DNA of 25,280 nucleotides from a virus. The stretch spans positions 1-25,280 of IMG/VR virus record IMGVR_UViG_3300046507_000296; one strand, 5' to 3'. Positions within the stretch are counted from its first letter, which is position 1; every line of letters starts with the position of its first letter. A program made the position numbers and the translations under genes. A model generated the notes under the pieces. It saw only the letters and a list, made by a program, of their open reading frames with translations. It did not search any database and was not told where the DNA came from. Positions 19,789 through 25,280 of this stretch are shown in pieces.

Positions 19789-19804
19789 TTTGCATTCATG
19801 CAAA
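19789..19804 (-). promoter_or_regulatory. 16-bp palindromic element, copy F
   Basis: TTTGC-ATGAAT-GCAAA on the minus strand, perfect arms. It occupies the gap between the A1-like stop and the DUF4406 start and runs directly into the AAGGAGG Shine-Dalgarno. Confidence 0.62.
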
Positions 19805-19807
19805 CGA

Positions 19808-21799
19808 TCAGGCAGCGAGAGACGGCGCAGGCACGCGCACGACCCGACGCCCCGGCCGCCACTTGCCCTTCTGCAACGTCAGCAGCGAGCGCTTGCCGTC
19901 CGGGTACTGGATGATCACGGTGACCGCCCAACCCGACAGGCCCTTGTTGTAGCCATGGCGCAGGTTGATGACGCCGGCCACGTACACGCCCTCCATGATC
20001 TCGGGGCTGTGCTTGTCGCCGATCGACATCTTGCGCCCTGCCCGCGCAAAGCCTGCCACCGTACCCTTGGCGCCGTTCGCGCCGCGGAAGCCGTGGTTGC
20101 CGACCTCGATGCCGTCGATCAGATGGCTGTAGCCGTCATGGCACCAGACCACCCGCTCGCCGAGCTGCGGATACTTCAGGCGGATGGCGTGCTCCAACGT
20201 TGAGAACCGCGGCACCGGCTGGTCATTGTCGATGGCGATGGAGCGCCGCTCGACATAGTCCAGGTAGGCGTCTTCGAGCTGCATGCCGAAGCGGACGTTC
20301 TTGCCGTCGTTTCGGTACCGGCCTTCTCGGGCGTACTTCTCCAGAGCGATGTCGTGGTTGCCTTCCGCAACGACGAAGGTCCGGTCGCCAACCGTGACCA
20401 TCGGCATCAGGTCGCTCAGGCCGACCGCCGTCAGCAGGAATCGACCGCACTGGTCGACCTCCTCCTCCACGCTGTCACGGCCTCGGATGGCCATCTCGTA
20501 GCTGTAGGCGTTGTCGTGGACGTGGTGGTGATTCCGCGCTTCGTTGTCGAAGATGTCGTGGCCGATGAGGTTCTCGGGATCGAGAACGTCGATCATGCTG
20601 TTTCGATACTGCGACCGGCCGCCCCGCATGTCCCACCCGAAGATGGCCATGCAGTTCGCCTGATCCATCTTGCGGACGTGCAGATCCGGCAGCGTGACCG
20701 CACGAGCCCGATGGCCCGTGGTCACCTCTGCGTTCGCCACGTAGGCGTCGAGGTCGTAGAACGCCCCGGTGTCGTCGTCAGCCGTGATCTGCCGGCAGAA
20801 GACGTCTCCGTCCTCGTCGAACTGCACGACGGTCGCGCCCACCACCTGGTGGAACAGCGACTTCACGCCCGCCTTGCGCGGGATGATCTTCGGCCGCGTG
20901 CAGGCGCCCGACGTCATGACCTGATGGGCCTGGACGTTGGGGTCATTCGACGGGACGCTCTTCAGCTGGCGCTTGGCGTGCGGAAACACGGCCCAGCGGC
21001 CCCGGCTGTACGTGACCAGGTCGGAGATCGGCTGCGACGCGGTCGGCAGCGTGTTCATCTCGCCGCAGAACACGAAGTTGCTGCCGATCTTCATCTGGCC
21101 GAAGCACAGGTGCTCAGCCAGCTCGGGGGCATACTCGCGCGCCTGTGGGTCGTTCTCGGACCACCACTGAGTTTCGTAGGTCCAAGGACCAACGATGATC
21201 TCGGCGTCGATGTAGGCAGCATAGGCTTTCAGGTTGACCCAGAACTCCTCGTGCAGGAGCGCATCGTTCTGCGCGCCCGTGAAGATGAAGTTCTTGCCGC
21301 GGGGGTCGCGGTACGGCGCGACGCGCAGGGTCTCGACCATCCAGGTCCGGGGCTTGCCTTCCTTCTCCACGTAGCGGTGGTGCTTGGCAGACCAGCTCCG
21401 CAGCATTGGCGTGTCGACGATGACGGCTTCCGGATTGATGACCGGGTATTTCGATCGGGTGATGAGTTCGGTAACCTCGGCCGAGAGCGTCTTCGCCCGG
21501 ATCAACGGGTCGACTTCTTCGGCGGACAGTTCTTCGCCACCTGAGGTGACGGTAGCCTTGGGTGCAGGCGGAACGTACAGCGACCAGTCGATCGCGTAGT
21601 TCTCTTTGCGCTTGCGCTTCAGCGCCTCTTCGGCGCGGACCCAGTTCGGATAATTGATGTTCTCACGGCGCTCGGCCGTCTTCGTCGCGGACGCGATGCC
21701 GCCGCGCTGCCCCTGGGGGTGATACCCCTGCTTCAGCAGATCTTCGATGACCTGTTTTCTGCGGGCGCGTTCAGCGGATGGCGTTTGCGGCGGAGCCAT
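19808..21799 (-). CDS. T5 A1-like metallophosphoesterase
   Basis: 663 aa from ATG 21799 (GAAGGA upstream; an in-frame extension to 22075 would cross the control region). Calcineurin-like motifs lie in the C-terminal half: PDLH (371-374), GHDIFDNEARNHH (413-425), GNHD (480-483), GNHG (568-571) and GDKHS (594-598). The end IMEGVYVAGVINL then YPDGKRSLL-x-GKW matches the A1 protein of phage T5 and relatives, which controls second-step DNA transfer and host DNA breakdown. The N-terminal 350 residues, beginning with a basic helix (ERARRKQVIEDLLKQGYHPQ) like a small HTH, are less familiar. A role in host takeover or DNA handling is inferred from A1. No A2-like partner is recognised. Confidence 0.8.
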   Translation of the reverse strand: MAPPQTPSAERARRKQVIEDLLKQGYHPQGQRGGIASATKTAERRENINYPNWVRAEEALKRKRKENYAIDWSLYVPPAPKATVTSGGEELSAEEVDPLIRAKTLSAEVTELITRSKYPVINPEAVIVDTPMLRSWSAKHHRYVEKEGKPRTWMVETLRVAPYRDPRGKNFIFTGAQNDALLHEEFWVNLKAYAAYIDAEIIVGPWTYETQWWSENDPQAREYAPELAEHLCFGQMKIGSNFVFCGEMNTLPTASQPISDLVTYSRGRWAVFPHAKRQLKSVPSNDPNVQAHQVMTSGACTRPKIIPRKAGVKSLFHQVVGATVVQFDEDGDVFCRQITADDDTGAFYDLDAYVANAEVTTGHRARAVTLPDLHVRKMDQANCMAIFGWDMRGGRSQYRNSMIDVLDPENLIGHDIFDNEARNHHHVHDNAYSYEMAIRGRDSVEEEVDQCGRFLLTAVGLSDLMPMVTVGDRTFVVAEGNHDIALEKYAREGRYRNDGKNVRFGMQLEDAYLDYVERRSIAIDNDQPVPRFSTLEHAIRLKYPQLGERVVWCHDGYSHLIDGIEVGNHGFRGANGAKGTVAGFARAGRKMSIGDKHSPEIMEGVYVAGVINLRHGYNKGLSGWAVTVIIQYPDGKRSLLTLQKGKWRPGRRVVRVPAPSLAA

Positions 21800-21804
21800 G
21801 GGGT

Positions 21805-21835
21805 CCTTCAGGAGCTGTGGATTTCTTCCTGAGGG
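21805..21835 (-). promoter_or_regulatory. hairpin overlapping the A1-like ribosome site
   Basis: On the minus strand CCCTCAGGA pairs with TCCTGAAGG (one wobble) across a 13-base loop. The second arm contains the GAAGG Shine-Dalgarno of the gene starting at 21799, so folding would hide it. A candidate translational control. Confidence 0.4.
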
Positions 21836-21847
21836 ACTACCATAACT

Positions 21848-21885
21848 TTTGCTTGAATGCAAATGAGCTTCGGGATAATGCAAAC
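21848..21885 (+). promoter_or_regulatory. 16-bp palindromic element, copy G, plus half-site
   Basis: TTTGC-TTGAAT-GCAAA at 21848-21863 (exact consensus), then GATAATGCAAAC at 21874-21885, the same pair as copy A. It lies in the 159-bp divergent gap 21800-21958 between the A1-like gene and the small membrane protein, and may serve both directions. Nothing else recognisable is in the gap apart from the hairpin at 21805-21835. Confidence 0.6.
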
Positions 21886-21958
21886 GGTTGGTCGGAAAGT
21901 CGGGTTGCAACCTCCGGCCGATCGGGATATTGGAACCGCCCACATTGGGGAGGATTCT

Positions 21959-22183
21959 TTGGATAAACGGATTTTCGTTCTCGGCGGTGTGCTCGCCGTG
22001 CTCGGCATTGCCTATGGGATTTTCACGACGATGAACCCGCCTGATCTTGCGACACGCGCTGAACGGGCTTGCCAAAAGGAATACGGCAACGGGCCCGGCG
22101 TCGGCTCCTGCACGGTCGATCTGATCATGCGAGGCTCAAGCGATCGAGAAAAGGTCAACAACGCATATCGTAACATGCGCTAA
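21959..22183 (+). CDS. small membrane-anchored protein, 74 aa
   Basis: TTG 21959 is preferred because GGGGAGGA (21947-21954) lies just before it; earlier in-frame codons run into the palindromic element. The translation, starting (M)DKRIFVLGGVLAVLGIAYG, has one N-terminal hydrophobic segment (about 4-20), then a polar tail with two cysteines (ACQKEYGNGPGVGSC) and a helical end. Probably anchored with the tail in the periplasm. It is the only plus-strand gene in the minus-strand arm. Function unknown. Confidence 0.6.
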   Translation: MDKRIFVLGGVLAVLGIAYGIFTTMNPPDLATRAERACQKEYGNGPGVGSCTVDLIMRGSSDREKVNNAYRNMR

Positions 22184-22204
22184 TGCCGGGCTTTCACCGG
22201 CTGC

Positions 22205-22267
22205 CCCTGAGGCCTCAGGGTCTGCGTGTGCGGTTTGGTGTCGGTAGATGGCCGGGGCGTCCCGGCC
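22205..22267. terminator. convergent-gap hairpins
   Basis: In the 97-bp gap between convergent stops at 22183 and 22281: a perfect 16-base palindrome CCCTGAGGCCTCAGGG (22205-22220) and GGCCGGG-GCGT-CCCGGCC (22250-22267, seven pairs). Neither has a clear T-run. Together they probably end transcription from both sides. Confidence 0.5.
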
Positions 22268-22280
22268 CGCACAGGGCTTA

Positions 22281-22610
22281 TCAGGTCGATTTCAGATTGA
22301 GGAACTTCGTGATGCGGTCGACCACCGCGTCCGGCATGGCCATGACCTGGTTCGAGAGTCCGTCCATCCGCTCGGTCAGACGGGTCTCGATCGAGCGCAC
22401 GGTGTCCCAGGAGGCGTACTCCTCGACGACCTTCATCTTGAAGTTGGACAGTTCCTTCTCGACCGCGTGGACCGAGTCGGCGGCATCGCGGCGGACGCTC
22501 TCCACCTTCGTCTCCATCCGGTACCAGACGCCGGAGATGAGGCCGGTGGCGGCGATGAGGGGGCCGGCGAGGCTCAGGACAGCGTCCAGAGTAACGTCGG
22601 AAAGAGCCAT
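22281..22610 (-). CDS. membrane/coiled-coil lysis-region protein
   Basis: 109 aa. An N-terminal hydrophobic segment (about 8-29, VLSLAGPLIAATGLISGVWY) is followed by a long charged helix with heptad character (ETKVESVRRDAADSVHAVEK, and on to residue 95). This may be a holin-like, holin-accessory or membrane-tethered protein. It is coupled to the lipoprotein gene before it by overlap at 22610. Last gene of the lysis run. No family can be named with confidence. Confidence 0.6.
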   Translation of the reverse strand: MALSDVTLDAVLSLAGPLIAATGLISGVWYRMETKVESVRRDAADSVHAVEKELSNFKMKVVEEYASWDTVRSIETRLTERMDGLSNQVMAMPDAVVDRITKFLNLKST

Positions 22611-22903
22611 TAGAATTTACCGTCCTGTTCTGCCCGGTCGAGCAGGGCCATGCAGGCCTTGGTGTCGTGAATGTTGGCGTTTGCCGCCACGAGGGCGGCC
22701 CGGTAGCGCGCGATCACGATGCGGGCATCCATACCCGCCTTGATCGGGGGAAGCTCCACGGCATTCGCCAGGCGCATGCAGGACTGGATGTCCATCTGCT
22801 CCTGGGGCGTCGCGTCACCGAATGTTTTGCAGGCTGCGAGCGTCAGCGGGAGACAGAGCAAAACTGCCGCCCTTCGCAGGCCGGTGAGCCAGCTGCGTTT
22901 CAT
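22610..22903 (-). CDS. outer-membrane lipoprotein, o-spanin (Rz1-like) candidate
   Basis: 97 aa. Signal peptide with lipobox LAAC at 22-25 (MKRSWLTGLRRAAVLLCLPL then TLAAC), so the mature protein starts at a lipidated Cys25 and is 73 residues long. Its start lies out of frame inside the last 89 bases of the i-spanin-like gene, the classical Rz/Rz1 overlap. It is less proline-rich than lambda Rz1, so the call rests on lipobox and position. It would pair with the i-spanin to fuse inner and outer membranes in the last step of lysis. Confidence 0.68.
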   Translation of the reverse strand: MKRSWLTGLRRAAVLLCLPLTLAACKTFGDATPQEQMDIQSCMRLANAVELPPIKAGMDARIVIARYRAALVAANANIHDTKACMALLDRAEQDGKF

Positions 22904-23243
22904 AGTCCTTGACCTTCTTCTGGAGAGCGGCGTTCGCCGTTTCAGCCTGCTTCAGCTTGCCGGCCTGATCGGCTTCGGCGTCCTCGTCCCGGCAGTTGGG
23001 GTGGCGGGTCTCTTTGGGACCGTTGCACTCCCAGTACGGGGGCTCCTGCTGAACAGGCTTCGCTTGCGCGTCGGCGAGCTGCTGCTTCAGCTGCTCCACC
23101 TGCGCGGTGAACTTTGCGGAGGTCGAGACGACTCCGCGGTGATGGGCGTAGGCGATGATCGCCGCCAGGATGGACAGGGCAACAAGTGCCCTGCCTGCCG
23201 TGGTCGCGAAGAATGCCCTGGCCTTTTCGATGGCCTTATCCAA
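22815..23243 (-). CDS. i-spanin (Rz-like) candidate
   Basis: 142 aa. One N-terminal membrane segment (about 17-36, GRALVALSILAAIIAYAHHR) followed by a periplasmic coiled coil (AKFTAQVEQLKQQLADAQAK) and a second (AGKLKQAETANAALQKKVKD). A proline/cysteine-containing linker with two cysteines separates them. This is the type-II topology of inner-membrane spanins. Its ATG overlaps the endolysin stop by eight bases, and the 3' end overlaps the lipoprotein gene. The position directly after the endolysin supports the call. Confidence 0.7.
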   Translation of the reverse strand: MDKAIEKARAFFATTAGRALVALSILAAIIAYAHHRGVVSTSAKFTAQVEQLKQQLADAQAKPVQQEPPYWECNGPKETRHPNCRDEDAEADQAGKLKQAETANAALQKKVKDYETQLAHRPAKGGSFALSPADARSLQNIR

Positions 23244-24402
23244 GGTGAACTCCTGTCTGGTGATCTTCGAGGCGACGCTTGATCACGTCGCCGTAGAGCC
23301 GCCACATGACGAAGCCGACCACGATCACGCCGACCCACCAGTACGGCGCGAGGCCGGAGGCGAGGTCTTTGACGGAGTCGAGGATGGCCTTGGCGGTCTG
23401 CGCGTGGCCGACCATGTCCTGGGCCTGATCGAGGATGCCGGTCTGCTGCGCGCCGCCGAGGGCGCCAGCACCAACCAGAACCTTCGACACCAGGGATCCC
23501 TTGTCGGCAGCTTCGACCGTCTGGGAGCCAGCAGCGCGGAGGTCGTCGACTGTCGCGGTCTGGCGCTCCGGCGCGGGCTGGCGGGCCTGCTCGGAGCCGA
23601 CGCTGTCGAGGTGCCCGGTCGTTTCATCGTTCGGATGGCCCGTGATCTTCAGGCCTTCCTTGCGCTGGAACGCGGACGTGGCGCCCGTGGTCAGATCGCC
23701 CCAGTCACCGTCGATCTTGCCGATCGGGTAACCCAGCTCCTTGAGCTTGCTCTGGTAGACCAGCGTGATGGTCTTGCCCGGCTTGGCTTCGAAGCCGTTG
23801 ACCAGGCGGCGAGCCCAGACAGCGTCTGCGTTGCGCATCCGGACGTCGTAGTTGTTCTGCTTGTAGCCGGCGCCGTTGTAGCCGCGGGCGAACGAAGCGA
23901 AGTCCTTGGCTTTCAGGAAACGATCCAGCTTGCTGGTCTTGATCTCCCGGACGAGGGCGTCGATCTGCTCGGCGATGCCCTTCGACAACTCGTCCACCAT
24001 GGCGGTGGCGTTGTCGTAGTGCAGGCGTTCGGCATTGAAGCCCATGGTCTGGCCAAGGCCCCAGGACGCCGCTCTGTTGGCGACTTCCTCGTCGATCTGC
24101 CTCGCTTTTGCGATGACATTCAATCGACCGGCCGAGGTGCCCTGGTCCTTGTACTGGGTATTCCGGCTCCACTTCGGGATGGCGAGGCCCGCCTTGATGG
24201 CGTCCTTCAGCTTCAGCGGCTTGTGCGACTGAAGCTCGGAATAAAACTTGTGCCGCTCGAAGAGCAGCGACGGGGTGTGGTTGTCCTGTTCGAACGGCTT
24301 CCCCGAAGTCTCGCATTCGACAACGGCGAGCAGCGCGGACGCCGGCCAGCCGTTCTCGTTCGCCGCCGCCACGATGGCGTCGACAATTTCCTTACTGAAC
24401 AT
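23236..24402 (-). CDS. endolysin: N-acetylmuramidase with PG-binding domain and C-terminal membrane helix
   Basis: 388 aa from ATG 24402. Residues 1-195 are an N-acetylmuramidase domain (PF11860 type): ALLAVVECETSGKPF with probable catalytic E29, LLFERHKFY (46-54), SWGLGQTMGFN (113-123), and FARGYNGAGYKQNNYD (171-186). Residues 213-255 are a peptidoglycan-binding type-1 domain (YQSKLKELGYPIGKIDGDWG). A long Q/A/G linker follows, and a single transmembrane segment at about 354-370 with a basic end (RLYGDVIKRR). It cleaves the glycan backbone. There is no N-terminal signal; the C-terminal helix could tether it to the inner membrane. Fifteen bases separate it from the gpD stop. Confidence 0.88.
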   Translation of the reverse strand: MFSKEIVDAIVAAANENGWPASALLAVVECETSGKPFEQDNHTPSLLFERHKFYSELQSHKPLKLKDAIKAGLAIPKWSRNTQYKDQGTSAGRLNVIAKARQIDEEVANRAASWGLGQTMGFNAERLHYDNATAMVDELSKGIAEQIDALVREIKTSKLDRFLKAKDFASFARGYNGAGYKQNNYDVRMRNADAVWARRLVNGFEAKPGKTITLVYQSKLKELGYPIGKIDGDWGDLTTGATSAFQRKEGLKITGHPNDETTGHLDSVGSEQARQPAPERQTATVDDLRAAGSQTVEAADKGSLVSKVLVGAGALGGAQQTGILDQAQDMVGHAQTAKAILDSVKDLASGLAPYWWVGVIVVGFVMWRLYGDVIKRRLEDHQTGVHLG

Positions 24403-24416
24403 GGTGGGGTCTTTCG

Positions 24417-25280
24417 TTAGAGGTCGTCCGGGAAGTTCCACTTCTCTGGCAGCACGGTGCCCATGGGTTCTCCCGGGAGAGGTGACAGCAGCAGGTCGTC
24501 AGCGCGGTCGCTGACATCGACGCCGTTGCCAGGCGCTCGGCATTCCAGCGTGGTGCGGATACCGGTGCTCTTGATGTACGTGTGGATCGCGCGGTTCACG
24601 ATGTACGAGCCGTTGATACGGTCCCGCATTCCTTCGACCGCGATGGCCTGAGTGTCGCGGATCCACGGATCGCCCTTCGCAAGATCGAACGTCGCCTCGA
24701 CCGAGGCTCGGTTGAAGGCCTGCATCTTGGAGTCGGCCGCCGCTTGCGCTTCGCCGGCAGACTTGAACCAATCGCCGATCGGAAACTCGCCGCCTGATCC
24801 GCTGCCAAACGCCTGGACGCCCGACTGGACCCATTTGCGGACCTTGTCGTGCTCATCCCACCAGAACGCCTTCACGCCGCTGTAGTCGTTGCGCTGTGAG
24901 TAGCGAACCGACCAGTCGCCGAAGTGCTCCGGTTTCAAGACCAGCGTCGGGATGTCCGTTCCGTTGGCGCTCTGCAGCGAGTCCCGCGGCACGAACATCA
25001 ACTTTCCGTCCACGACCTTCGCGACGGCGCCGTAGCGGCGCTCCAGTTCGTGGATCAAGTGGTAGTTGCTGGTGATTTGGTTTTTGGTGGTGACTTCCTG
25101 ATTGGCCAGGTTGCCTGAGATGGCGGTCAGGACGTCGGTGTCCTTGCCCATGCTCTTGAGGATGTCTCCGACCGTCATGTTGATGTATTCGGTCGTGGTC
25201 GGCGTCTTGTTGAGATCGGCGAACTTGGTCGACGTTCCGGTCAGCTGGACGCTGCGGGGCTTACCCTTCCAGGTTACGTC
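24417..25280 (-). CDS. phage late control D / baseplate hub protein, 3' part
   Basis: At least 287 residues; the 5' end lies beyond the right edge. The frame is open through to 25280, and the stretch before Met at 25178 (VTWKGKPRSVQLTGTSTKFA) fits the family, so that Met is probably internal. MTVGDILKSMGKDTDVLTAI (continuing to LIHELERRYGAVAKVVDGKLMF) matches the second and third segments of the gpD/gp27-like hub fold, which forms the tail-tube base and holds the spike. DYSGVKAFWWDEHDKVRKWV and a C-terminal SYIVNRAIHTYIKSTGIRTTLEC follow. The protein assembles into the baseplate of contractile or related tails. Late gene, upstream of lysis. Confidence 0.85.
   Translation of the reverse strand, partial: DVTWKGKPRSVQLTGTSTKFADLNKTPTTTEYINMTVGDILKSMGKDTDVLTAISGNLANQEVTTKNQITSNYHLIHELERRYGAVAKVVDGKLMFVPRDSLQSANGTDIPTLVLKPEHFGDWSVRYSQRNDYSGVKAFWWDEHDKVRKWVQSGVQAFGSGSGGEFPIGDWFKSAGEAQAAADSKMQAFNRASVEATFDLAKGDPWIRDTQAIAVEGMRDRINGSYIVNRAIHTYIKSTGIRTTLECRAPGNGVDVSDRADDLLLSPLPGEPMGTVLPEKWNFPDDL

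Noticed and set aside
20354-21544. Long plus-strand open frame of 396 codons opposite the A1-like gene
   Set aside because: It is a high-GC antisense shadow: valine/arginine/aspartate-rich low-quality translation, no ribosome site, and the minus-strand frame has clear metallophosphoesterase motifs.
21800-22075. N-terminal extension of the A1-like gene to 22075
   Set aside because: It would cross the palindromic element and the well-initiated plus-strand gene; ATG 21799 has its own GAAGGA ribosome site.
1-25280. CRISPR array, insertion sequence or transposase
   Set aside because: No regularly spaced repeat-spacer pattern and no transposase-like protein is seen; the repeated 16-mers are single, widely spaced and tied to gene starts.

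Overview
The window reads as part of the genome of a temperate tailed phage, or a phage-derived circular form, of a high-GC alphaproteobacterium, most likely a member of the Hyphomicrobiales. The evidence is densely packed small genes joined by ATGA or TGATG overlaps, a tyrosine integrase with an adjacent phage att core made of the 3' half of a tRNA-Val gene, phage nucleotide-metabolism genes, a muramidase endolysin with a spanin pair, and a late control D (baseplate hub) gene. Phage genes lie on both sides of the att core and the 5' half of the tRNA is absent. The core is therefore best read as attP rather than as the edge of an integrated prophage. The host assignment is an inference from family resemblance, not a search result.

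Layout: 1-3681 (+) carries an Rnl5-type RNA ligase, an orphan 309-aa protein of lower GC, a DUF6197-like protein and two MazG-like pyrophosphohydrolase-family proteins. 3689-4682 is a self-contained cassette (operator-like palindrome, hairpin, exported TAXI-type solute-binding protein, strong hairpin). 4692-7226 is a chain of overlapping small genes around thymidylate synthase. 7219-8822 is the integration module: an excisionase-like gene overlapping the integrase, then the att core flanked by helically phased TGTGCA repeats. 8860-11396 holds small exported, LigA-domain-like, DUF6884-like, zinc-ribbon and DUF4326-SLOG genes. 11359-12274 (-) is a pair of paralogous genes, one with a KdpD/DUF4118-like membrane domain. 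12275-12670 is a structured divergent control region. 12671-18187 (+) contains dCMP deaminase, MT-A70 adenine methylase, a TIGR02594-like exported hydrolase, an MmcB-like nuclease and many small proteins. A bidirectional terminator at about 18195 separates this from the minus-strand arm: dNMP kinase, DUF4406, a large T5-A1-like metallophosphoesterase, then lysis genes and the 3' part of gene D, which runs off the right edge.

The most striking unexplained signal is a dispersed 16-bp inverted repeat, consensus TTTGC-TTGAAT-GCAAA. It recurs in the short gaps before the second MazG-like gene, the TAXI gene, dCMP deaminase, the MT-A70 methylase, dNMP kinase and DUF4406, and between the A1-like gene and a divergent small gene. 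It occurs on both strands, its spacer is usually oriented with the downstream gene, and it often abuts the Shine-Dalgarno sequence. It looks like a phage-specific regulon element that coordinates nucleotide and DNA-metabolism genes.

Taken together, thymidylate synthase, dCMP deaminase, dNMP kinase, MazG-like and DUF4406 proteins would reshape the host dNTP pool. The methylase and nuclease would act on DNA, the RNA ligase may repair cleaved host RNA, and the A1-like protein may act at DNA entry or host takeover. The exported small proteins, the TAXI protein and the minus-strand membrane pair are candidates for accessory (moron) functions.
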